DNA of 47,543 nt from Anaerolineae bacterium (lineage in GTDB: Bacteria; Chloroflexota; Anaerolineae; Promineifilales; Promineifilaceae). The position numbers and the translations under genes were made by a program. Position 1 is the first letter of the stretch, and every line of letters begins with the position of its first letter. The notes below the pieces were generated by a model. It was given only the letters and a program-made list of their open reading frames with translations, was not told the origin of the DNA and made no database searches. Of the stretch, positions 33,001 to 40,308 are shown one piece after another. Location: positions 1 through 47,543 of the forward strand of contig JAHDWL010000024.1 of assembly GCA_023384355.1 (NCBI GenBank), in the 5' to 3' direction.

Positions 33001-34031
33001 AAGAGCTGGAACGTATGCCGCCCGATCGTTTGACGACGCGGCTCGTCTCGCTGGCCCACGAACAGGAGCGACAGGGCACAAACCTGTTGCAATTGCTGCA
33101 GGCGATGGGCCGTTTCCTGCCGCTGGTGCCGCCGGTGCCCAATCTGGGCGCGCTGGCATCGCACAAGAGCGGGCAGGTGCAGACTCGGGAGCGGATACGC
33201 ATCGATTACATCGCCCAGGTGCAATCTCTGTTTAACGAGTTTCTGGCCGATTACGCCGACAAGGCCGGCCGCGACGCTATCTGGAGCGAGGCCGAAGCCG
33301 ACATCAATCAGGCTTTCACCCGGTTCAGCCTCGACGGCCTGTCGATCAAGAACATGACCGAACGTCAGGCTCACTTCCGTGAGAGCGTAGACACGGTCTT
33401 GCGCGACCTGCTCCTGCAGAGCCTTTCGGCGCTGGATGCCGACGAGCTGGCCGCCGCCCTCGAAGGCTACATTGACAAGCAGCAGGAGAAGTGGCGAGCC
33501 TACATCGGCGCGGACGAATATCGCAACTACGAGCGGTTGCTCCTGTTGCAGGCCATCGACCGCGAGTGGCGCGACTACCTGACGGCTATGGATGACCTGC
33601 GCCGCGAGATCGGCCTGCAGGCCTTCGGCCAGCGTGACCCGAAGATCGAGTACAAGAAACGCTCGTTTGAGATGTTCGGCGACATGCGCAGGAACATCGA
33701 CCGCGACATTGCTGATCGTTTCTTCCGCGAGATTTCCGGCCATCAGGCATTTGTCCAGCAACAACAGCAGGAAGTGGCCTACAAGATTCAATCGCAGGAT
33801 GCCGGTTACCAGACTGTTAAGCGCGACAAGGGCAAGGGGACAGAATTGCGCAAGGACACGCCCGACGTCGGCCGCAACGATCTATGCCCCTGCGGTAGCG
33901 GCAAGAAGTACAAGAATTGCCACGGGCGGCCGGGAATGGCGACGGCCACAGCGGGCGGCAACGGGCAGGCAGGCCGCCAACCGGCCGGTGGCGGAAAGAA
34001 ACCGCAGCAGAAGAAGAAAGCGCGACGGTAA
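30087..34031 (+). CDS. secA: Preprotein translocase ATPase SecA, oversized
   Basis: The protein has 1314 residues, against about 830-900 in most bacteria. It is the ATPase that drives proteins through SecYEG. [8 protein letters not shown] (about 102-109) is Walker A. [19 protein letters not shown] contains the helicase motif II region, GRGTD is at 563, and [23 protein letters not shown]-type motif VI begins at 792. The tail holds the zinc-binding [13 protein letters not shown]. The distance between GRGTD and HESRR is about 229 residues, against about 60 in E. coli, and the scaffold/wing region around 950-1120 is also expanded, so at least two insertions are present. The chosen start gives the usual MFKKI N-terminus. 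A strong terminator follows. Confidence 0.95.
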   Translation: [1314 protein letters not shown]

Positions 34032-34038
34032 ACAGCCC

Positions 34039-34074
34039 GGCCTCAGAGTATTCGATATACTCTGAGGCCTTTTT
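34039..34074 (+). terminator. Intrinsic terminator of secA
   Basis: GGCCTCAGAGTAT (34039-34051) and its exact complement (34057-34069) form a 13-bp stem with a 5-base loop, followed by five Ts. Confidence 0.9.
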
Positions 34075-34089
34075 AATTACAAACCACCG

Positions 34090-34902
34090 TCATTTCTGAC
34101 AGTTCGGGCAATAATGCGTGCTGCGCCCGCCCAGCACGATCCGTTCGATGGGGCGGCCGCAGGTGTAGCACGCCTGCCCCGTGCGTCTAAAGACGGCCAC
34201 CGCGTTCTGCATATCGCCCATCTCACCATCGGCCTTCACGTAGGTGCCGATGCTGGCCCCCTCGCGCTCGATGCCCATCGCCAGTACCTTGCGTATCGCG
34301 GCGTGGAGCGCGGCGATCTCGCCGGTTGTCAGCGTATCGCTGCGACGTGTCGGCTGGATGCCCGCGTAGAACAGCGCTTCGTCGGCATAGATATTGCCGA
34401 TCCCGGCGATGAATGTCTGATCGAGCAACAACGGCTTCAGCACGCGCTTACGCCCGGCCAATCGCGCGGCCAGCGCCTCGACGGTGAAACCATCCGCCAG
34501 CGGTTCCGGGCCAAGCGCGCCGAGAACGGCCGCCGGGTTGTGCACCAGATAGACACGGCCGAACTTGCGTGGGTCACGGAAACGCAACTCGTGGCCGTCG
34601 TCCAGCGCGAAGACGGTATGGGCATAACGATCGGCCGGCGTCTGCGCCGCCACGACGGACAAATGCCCCGACATCTTCAGGTGGATGATCAGCGTCTCGT
34701 CGTCACTCAGGGTGAAGACAAGGTATTTGCCGCGCCGATCGATGGCTTCGATCCGGCGGCCGGTGATTCGCCGGGCCAGCTCGTCGGGCGGCGGGACGGC
34801 GATGTGGCGCGGCCAGTCATTGCGCACGCCGGTGATGGTTCGGCCGACCAGTGGCGCGCGCAAGGCGCGGACGAACGTCTCAACTTCGGGTAATTCCGGC
34901 AT
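34090..34902 (-). CDS. mutM: Formamidopyrimidine-DNA glycosylase
   Basis: The protein has 270 residues and starts MPELPEVETFVRAL, where Pro2 is the nucleophile and Glu3 the acid in base removal and strand nicking at 8-oxoguanine. The helix-two-turn-helix region QTFIAGIGNIYADEALF and the C-terminal zinc finger CYTCGRP...YCPNC are intact. It acts in base excision repair of oxidised purines. The gene is convergent with secA, whose terminator lies between them, and divergent from the gene at 35010. Confidence 0.97.
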   Translation of the reverse strand: MPELPEVETFVRALRAPLVGRTITGVRNDWPRHIAVPPPDELARRITGRRIEAIDRRGKYLVFTLSDDETLIIHLKMSGHLSVVAAQTPADRYAHTVFALDDGHELRFRDPRKFGRVYLVHNPAAVLGALGPEPLADGFTVEALAARLAGRKRVLKPLLLDQTFIAGIGNIYADEALFYAGIQPTRRSDTLTTGEIAALHAAIRKVLAMGIEREGASIGTYVKADGEMGDMQNAVAVFRRTGQACYTCGRPIERIVLGGRSTHYCPNCQK

Positions 34903-34996
34903 CGTGCCATTATAGCGAAGAAATCAGCACAACGTCGCAAAGATACGTCCATCCAAATGTGCAACATTGGGCATAGGCCGGTAAATTATTTCGCGA

Positions 34997-35002
34997 TAAA
35001 CT
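34997..35002 (+). promoter_or_regulatory. -10 box directly before the gene at 35010
   Basis: TAAACT ends seven bases before the ATG at 35010, in keeping with a leaderless transcript. No clear -35 was found. Confidence 0.4.
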
Positions 35003-35009
35003 AACCGGC

Positions 35010-35720
35010 ATGTATCCCGAAGATCGCGTCCTCGTCGCTTACGTCCCCCGGCCGGCGGACTTCGAGATCATTCGCCGCGAGGGCTGGTACCGCATCCCAC
35101 ATCGATCCGCGCCGAGGGGATTACATGCCGAGTACCTGGCCTTTTATTTCGGCAGCAACTTCGGCGACGAAAAATGGGCCATCCACTACTATGCCCGCCG
35201 TGCCGGTGACGAACTGGTTCGCCGCCGCAATCTGCTGCCCGACCAGCCTGATCACCCCCGCGCCGACGACATCTATTACAAGGTGCAACTGGAGCCGTTA
35301 CAGAAGCTGGCCCAACCCATCGTCAGCCTGCGCTGGCGGCGCGTCACCTTTATCCACACCACCTGGGATCGGTTCAGCGACGCCACGGAGATCAACGACC
35401 TGTTCATCGAGGGGGGGCCGTATGTGGACCGTCTGTACGCCACGCTGAAGGAGCGCGGCATTTACGCCGAGCGCAATTATCACGTTGACGAAGAAGCGGC
35501 CGATCACGTGGTGGCGCTATCCGTGCCCACCCGCGACGGCCGCGTTAACGTGCCCTATGGCGACCTGCCCGCCGGCGACAAGGCTCTGCTGGCTTTGGCC
35601 GAGGCGCTCGTGCAGGAGATCGCCCGGCAGGGTGGTCTGGCCCATTGGCAGAGAGAGGACCGATCCGCGGGTCAGCACCTGGCGCGGAAACGAAACAAGC
35701 AGCAACAGGAACCAGAGTGA
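35010..35720 (+). CDS. Conserved-looking protein of unknown function
   Basis: The protein has 236 residues and no recognised family. It starts with LVAYVPRPADFEIIRREGWYRIP, then LAFYFGSNFGDEKWAIHYYA, RRRNLLPDQPDHPRADD and WRRVTFIHTTWDRF. The pattern of short strands with conserved aromatic residues would suit a small nucleic-acid-binding beta domain such as a PUA/EVE-like fold, but this is a guess. The last 40 residues are basic and low in complexity (ARKRNKQQQ). No signal peptide or membrane segment is present. The next gene starts one base after its stop, so they are probably co-translated. Confidence 0.75.
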   Translation: MYPEDRVLVAYVPRPADFEIIRREGWYRIPHRSAPRGLHAEYLAFYFGSNFGDEKWAIHYYARRAGDELVRRRNLLPDQPDHPRADDIYYKVQLEPLQKLAQPIVSLRWRRVTFIHTTWDRFSDATEINDLFIEGGPYVDRLYATLKERGIYAERNYHVDEEAADHVVALSVPTRDGRVNVPYGDLPAGDKALLALAEALVQEIARQGGLAHWQREDRSAGQHLARKRNKQQQEPE

Positions 35721-35721
35721 C

Positions 35722-36840
35722 ATGACGGAATCCGGAGAGGCGGGGCCGAAACCCTCCAACGCGGCGGATGCGATAGACGAGCAAGCAAATCCCGGCACTT
35801 CTTACGAGCCGGTCTGGACGTTTCGCGGCTACAAGATGCGGCCGTCGGAGTTCAACACGGCCATGACCCATTACTACCGGGCCGAGATCCAGCGTTCCAA
35901 CGTCTGGCGGTCGCGGCTGGACATGACGACCAACTGGGCAGTCGTGACCGTTGCCGCAGCGATCACTTTCGTTTTTGCCGCGCCGGAGAACCATTGGGGC
36001 GTGTTCCTGCTGGTCATGTTGCTGACCGTGCTTTTCCTGTCCATCGAGGCCCGGCGCTATCGATATTACGAGCTGTGGAGTCTGCGGGCGCGCCTCATGG
36101 AGACGGATTTCTTCGCCGCGATGCTCGTCCCGCCCTTCGCACCCCACGCCGAATGGAACGAGACCCTGGCCGAATCGCTCTTGCAGCCCGAGTTCCCCAT
36201 CTCGCGACTGGAAGCGATCGGCCGCCGGTTGCGCAACAACTACCTGGCCATCTTCAGCATCCTCGAAGCGGCCATTCTCATGAAGCTATACCTCCACCCG
36301 ATCGAGCCGGCGACGTTGGGTGAACTGGTGGCGCGCGCCGACGTTGGGCCAGTAGGCGGCGGCGTGGTGCTGGGCGGCACCCTCATCTTTCTCCTGATCC
36401 TGTTCCTGATCGCATTCATCACTCGTGACCTGCACGAAGCCAGCGGCGAGGTGGTGCCCAAATATGACGTCGAGGATTTCCTGGGTAATCTGTGGCCGTC
36501 GAATTCGGCGGGCAAGACGTCAATCTCGAAGGCCGCCCAATCGCGCCTGAGCCGGCGCAAGCATCGCCGCCAACAGGTAATGGCCCTGGTCGTTGCCGCC
36601 GACCCCGACAAAATGGCCGGCCGGGTGATCCGCGAGATGAAGCGCGGCGTGACGGCGTTGCACGGCCGCGGCATGTACATGAAACAGGAGCGTGAGGTCC
36701 TGCTGATCGCCCTGACCGTGACCGAGATCGAGCAATTGAAAGTGATCGTCCGCGAGGAAGATCCCCACGCCTTCATCACCGTCATCCCGGCCAACGAGAT
36801 CGTCGGACAGGGGTTTGTGCCGCTCGAAGAGAACGACTAA
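35722..36840 (+). CDS. Membrane protein, DUF2270-like with C-terminal DUF2179 domain
   Basis: The protein has 372 residues from the ATG at 35722. A cytoplasmic N-terminus with TAMTHYYRAEIQRSNVWRSR precedes two closely spaced membrane segments (about 70-110). SIEARRYRYYELWSLRARL and a long loop follow, then a third membrane segment with GGTLIFLLILFLIAFI near 215-230. This resembles the DUF2270 membrane family. The last 75 residues, RVIREMKRGVTALHGRGMYM and VIPANEIVGQGFVPL, match DUF2179, the soluble C-terminal domain of YitT-type proteins. Function is unknown; a membrane protein with a cytosolic sensor domain is the reading best supported. The frame extends upstream into the preceding gene, so this ATG, one base after that stop, is chosen. 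Confidence 0.78.
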   Translation: MTESGEAGPKPSNAADAIDEQANPGTSYEPVWTFRGYKMRPSEFNTAMTHYYRAEIQRSNVWRSRLDMTTNWAVVTVAAAITFVFAAPENHWGVFLLVMLLTVLFLSIEARRYRYYELWSLRARLMETDFFAAMLVPPFAPHAEWNETLAESLLQPEFPISRLEAIGRRLRNNYLAIFSILEAAILMKLYLHPIEPATLGELVARADVGPVGGGVVLGGTLIFLLILFLIAFITRDLHEASGEVVPKYDVEDFLGNLWPSNSAGKTSISKAAQSRLSRRKHRRQQVMALVVAADPDKMAGRVIREMKRGVTALHGRGMYMKQEREVLLIALTVTEIEQLKVIVREEDPHAFITVIPANEIVGQGFVPLEEND

Positions 36841-36876
36841 CGGGTTCTTACTGGCCCCGACCCACGATTGGTTCTC

Positions 36877-38322
36877 TCAGGGGCAGAAGTCGGCCGCACC
36901 CAGGCTGGGGTTGCCGTAGCCCATATCAGCCAACGCGCCGGTGGGGTTGTCCAGTGTGGCCATGCTGTCCTCGATTCGCGCGCACAGCGCAGCCGCTCCA
37001 TCCGGCCCGGCCCACTCGCTGACCAGTGTCAGCGCCGCGCCGGTCGTGGGCGATTCCGGATAGGTCATCTGCAACCACGCCAGACGACTCGCGGCGCGCT
37101 CGGCGTTCCCCTGCATGAGGTCGATCAGAATCAGCCGAAAGGCGGCGAAGGCGCTGATGTCGGCCCGCGTCTGCTCCGGCGCGTAGGCGAAGCCGTCGTC
37201 GCGCAGCGCGGCGTCGTTGATGGCCGTCTCATACAGGGCCAACGCACCGTCCAGGTCTCCGGCGGCCATCCGGTCGTTGGCCTCGTAGAGGATATGATGC
37301 CGGTACCCGCTGGGATCGAGGATTGTTTCAGCCAGCGAGACGGCCGTGCCATCCCACCCCCATACCTCGGTGCGCGGCCGCACGACGCCCGCCCCGGCCG
37401 AGCCGATCGTGCCGCCGTGGACGAGAAACTCCGGAAGGCCTTCGTTGTCGACATCGGCCAGTTTTGAATCGGCGTAGCTCATGGTGATGGCTGTGCCCGG
37501 GGGTTCCCCTTCGGCCACCGGAGGGGCCAGTACCAGATCGACCAGTGCACCGTCGCGCAAGCCGGTGATGCGGTAGTTGTTGTAACAGGTGTGCGCGCCA
37601 CAGATCGTCGCGTCGGTGATGAGTTCGGGCAGGCCGTCGCCGGTCAGGTCGGCCAGGCTGACAACAGTCGGCGCGATGAACTCGTAAATATCGGTGCTGG
37701 GCGCGGTGTAATAGCGGAAGATGACGCCTTCGCCGTTGACGACCCACAGATCGCCGGCCGACCCGAACGGCACGCCGGGTAAGGATTGGTCATAGAGGAC
37801 GAGGATCCACTCGTCGCGCAGATCGCCGTCGAGGTCGGCCGCGCGCCAGTCTTCGAGCGATTTCTGCATCCCCGATTGTTGCAGCGCCGCGCGCACGGCC
37901 GCCGGGTTGACATCGCCGCGCCAGAGAGTGGTCAGCCAGGTCTCAAGAGACTCCCAATCCGTGGGAGCAGGGCCAAGCGGCCCGGTGATCGGCGTCGGCG
38001 GGGCGCAGACGGTGCCGCACCCGCCGGGGCAGTCGCCGCTCGGGCAAACGTAGGTCTCGCCGATCGCGCAAGCCGGCGGTGTGCACATCAACGCCGGCGT
38101 CTCGCCGATTCCCGGTAGGGATGTAGTCGATGGTTCGTCGCTCGGGAGCGATGTCGGGAGCAGTTCGGTCGTTGCCGCGACCACTTCATCTGTCGCCATG
38201 GCCGTGGCCGACACGCCTGTCTCCGGGACCGTCGGAGGCAGGTCGATCCCCGCGCAAGCGGCCAGGAACACGGACAGAAGCAGTATGAGGCTTCCCGTAA
38301 TCGTCGCGCTTCGAGCTTGCAT
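36877..38322 (-). CDS. Lipoprotein with calcium-binding-like repeats, function unknown
   Basis: The protein has 481 residues from the ATG at 38322. The signal peptide ends FLAAC. A Ser/Thr/Pro-rich spacer leads to a cysteine-rich patch (CTPPACAIGETYVC, then GDCPGGCGTVC), probably disulfide-linked. The middle has FG-GAP/VCBS-like repeats with DxDxDG-type loops: DLDGDLRDEW, DLTGDGLPEL and DVDNEGLPEF. The C-terminal part is helical with a TPR-like AAGDLDGALALYETAI. No enzyme motif was found. AGGAGAG eight bases before this ATG supports it; an in-frame codon at 38388 would put 22 extra residues before the signal peptide. It lies 67 bases downstream of a VWA-FHA gene on the same strand. Confidence 0.8.
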   Translation of the reverse strand: MQARSATITGSLILLLSVFLAACAGIDLPPTVPETGVSATAMATDEVVAATTELLPTSLPSDEPSTTSLPGIGETPALMCTPPACAIGETYVCPSGDCPGGCGTVCAPPTPITGPLGPAPTDWESLETWLTTLWRGDVNPAAVRAALQQSGMQKSLEDWRAADLDGDLRDEWILVLYDQSLPGVPFGSAGDLWVVNGEGVIFRYYTAPSTDIYEFIAPTVVSLADLTGDGLPELITDATICGAHTCYNNYRITGLRDGALVDLVLAPPVAEGEPPGTAITMSYADSKLADVDNEGLPEFLVHGGTIGSAGAGVVRPRTEVWGWDGTAVSLAETILDPSGYRHHILYEANDRMAAGDLDGALALYETAINDAALRDDGFAYAPEQTRADISAFAAFRLILIDLMQGNAERAASRLAWLQMTYPESPTTGAALTLVSEWAGPDGAAALCARIEDSMATLDNPTGALADMGYGNPSLGAADFCP

Positions 38323-38389
38323 TTGTTCTCTCCTGCCGGCAATGGGCGAAAAGTGCTTCAGAAAGGTCTCGCCGCCGGATTTATCCATA

Positions 38390-40243
38390 TTACCAGTCGC
38401 CGGGCGATCCCGGCAGTTCCAGCCGGAAGCGGAGTGTTACCCGCCCGAACTGGATCACGTCATTGTGCTGCAACAGGCGCGGGGCCAGCCCCAGCCGTTC
38501 GTAGTTTAGAAATGTGCCGGCGATGCTGCCCTCATCGTAGAGCCAGAACTCATTGTTCGCCGCGCGACGGACGCGCGCGTGCAGGCGCGACACGCCAGGA
38601 TCGTCGATGACCACGTCGACCGCGTCCGGGTCCGAGCCGAAAGCGACGTCGGCCGCTACCAGCACGATCTGGTCGCCCGGGCTGCCGGAATCGTCCTGCC
38701 ATTCCAGGACGGCCACATGATCGCCCGGTGGTGGTCCGGCCGCGGGGATGATACGGGGCATCGGCGCGTCTGCAACGACCGGCTTTTTGTCCCTGCGCCG
38801 GCGCCACAGCGCAAACACCATGATAACGCCCGCGATCACGACGGCCGCAAGCAACGCCGGCCACGGCAACCCACCCGCCGCCTGTTGAGCTACATTGGAC
38901 AGCGGCACGCGGGTTGGCGCGGGAGTGGGCGTCGGCGGGACGGGTCGCGCTACCTCGATGGTGATGTCGACCGGCACGGCCGCCGCGCGAAAGCCGAGAG
39001 CATCCACAATTTCAACTTCCAGCCGGTAGTCGCCGGCGTCAAGATTGCTGATATCCCATCGCAAAGACATCACTCCCTCGTTGTCGAGGGGCGGCAAGGC
39101 CGACAGCGGCTGCGGGACGTCATCGACCCGAAAATCCACCTCCGCCAGCGAGCCTGATCGCCCGTCTGGCCATATCACGCGCACGGTAAGAGGCAAGACT
39201 GCCGGTTGCAGCAGAGTCAGTGGCGTGTCCACGGCGCTGCCGGCGCGTCTAACGGTCTCAGGAGGCGCGTCGATCGTCACCTGTGGCGCGGTCAGCGTTA
39301 ACTCAAATGGAACCGTGTCGCGCGCGTTGCCCAGGCTGACCGACACATTGTGAGTTCCGCTCTGACGCAACGCGGACTGATAGGTGAGTTCGGCCTGCCG
39401 CCCCTGGGCCTGGAAGATGGCGTAGATCGGGTCGGCCGCTTCCGGTTCCGGCATGTGGACGTACAGACCGTTGGTCGGCGAGACGAGGCGGGAGACGTTG
39501 GCTATCTCCTCGGCCGAGGCATCCGCGCCCAGAACGGCGGCATAGATCGGGATGTTCGCCGCCTGGGCTGCCTCGATCAGCGGTTGATAATCGAGCTGCC
39601 GGTCAAGGCGCGCGCCGTCGGTGTAGAGCAGGATAGCCCGGAAGCGCCCCTCGTCGCCGGCGGCCAGATGGTCGATGGCCGTGGTCAGCATCGCTTGCAG
39701 CGGTGTCACGCGTGGCGGCAGGGGAGCGTAAGCGTTGACGGCCGCCGCCACCTCGCCCGGTTGGGTAGCGTCTTGTATCAGGAAGGTTGCGCCTTCGCCT
39801 GTCTCATCCGGCACGATGACCGAGACTCGGTCCAGCCCGACCGGGTCCATGAACTGCTCCGCGTAATGGGCAATGCCGGCGGCCAGCTTGTCCCGGCGGC
39901 TCAGGCCGCTGCGATCGTCGAACAGAAGCAGGTCGGGGTTAGCATCGATCACCAACGCCAGATCGATGCCCACCGGGGTTGTTGCGGCGGTCGCGTCCGG
40001 AATGGGAACGCCGTTCTCGCGCACGACGAGCCGGGTCAGGTCGGCAATTGGCGCGCTGCCGGCTGTAGTCGTAAGCACCCGCACGCCCACGGTTGGGAAT
40101 TCGCCGGTGTTGACGGCGGTAATGCGCAGGTTATTGTCCTCACGCTGCACCTGCCCGGCGACGGTAGCCGGCGGCCGGACTGCCGGCAACAACAGCGCCA
40201 TTATGTAAAAAAGAGTAGCCAGGCTTGTCCGGCGATTGATCAT
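38390..40243 (-). CDS. VWA-domain / transmembrane / FHA-domain protein (paralog A)
   Basis: The protein has 617 residues. A signal peptide is followed by a short beta domain (ITAVNTGEFPTVGVRVLT) and a von Willebrand factor A-like domain (about 90-265). Its metal site is degenerate: LALVIDANPD replaces DxSxS, while LLYTDGARLD remains. Two Ig-like beta domains follow, then a Pro/Thr linker, a membrane helix (about 475-497), a basic stop-transfer RRRRDKK and a cytoplasmic FHA domain (about 525-610) with GSDPDAVDVVIDD, VSRLHARV and GTFLNYERL. FHA domains bind phosphothreonine, so the protein could link an outside event to cytoplasmic Ser/Thr kinase signalling. AAAGGGA precedes the ATG. It is head-to-head with paralog B. 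Confidence 0.87.
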   Translation of the reverse strand: MINRRTSLATLFYIMALLLPAVRPPATVAGQVQREDNNLRITAVNTGEFPTVGVRVLTTTAGSAPIADLTRLVVRENGVPIPDATAATTPVGIDLALVIDANPDLLLFDDRSGLSRRDKLAAGIAHYAEQFMDPVGLDRVSVIVPDETGEGATFLIQDATQPGEVAAAVNAYAPLPPRVTPLQAMLTTAIDHLAAGDEGRFRAILLYTDGARLDRQLDYQPLIEAAQAANIPIYAAVLGADASAEEIANVSRLVSPTNGLYVHMPEPEAADPIYAIFQAQGRQAELTYQSALRQSGTHNVSVSLGNARDTVPFELTLTAPQVTIDAPPETVRRAGSAVDTPLTLLQPAVLPLTVRVIWPDGRSGSLAEVDFRVDDVPQPLSALPPLDNEGVMSLRWDISNLDAGDYRLEVEIVDALGFRAAAVPVDITIEVARPVPPTPTPAPTRVPLSNVAQQAAGGLPWPALLAAVVIAGVIMVFALWRRRRDKKPVVADAPMPRIIPAAGPPPGDHVAVLEWQDDSGSPGDQIVLVAADVAFGSDPDAVDVVIDDPGVSRLHARVRRAANNEFWLYDEGSIAGTFLNYERLGLAPRLLQHNDVIQFGRVTLRFRLELPGSPGDW

Positions 40244-40269
40244 CTGTTCCCTTTCTGCCCCTCGTTTGG

Positions 40270-40276
40270 TATTATA
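40270..40276. promoter_or_regulatory. Overlapping divergent -10 boxes of the VWA-FHA pair
   Basis: TATTAT on the plus strand (40270-40275) and TATAAT on the minus strand (40276-40271) share the same bases in the 65-base gap between the two genes, so the two promoters probably compete. Confidence 0.4.
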
Positions 40277-40308
40277 TCAACATAACTTCTATGGAAGGGA
40301 GAAGTCTC

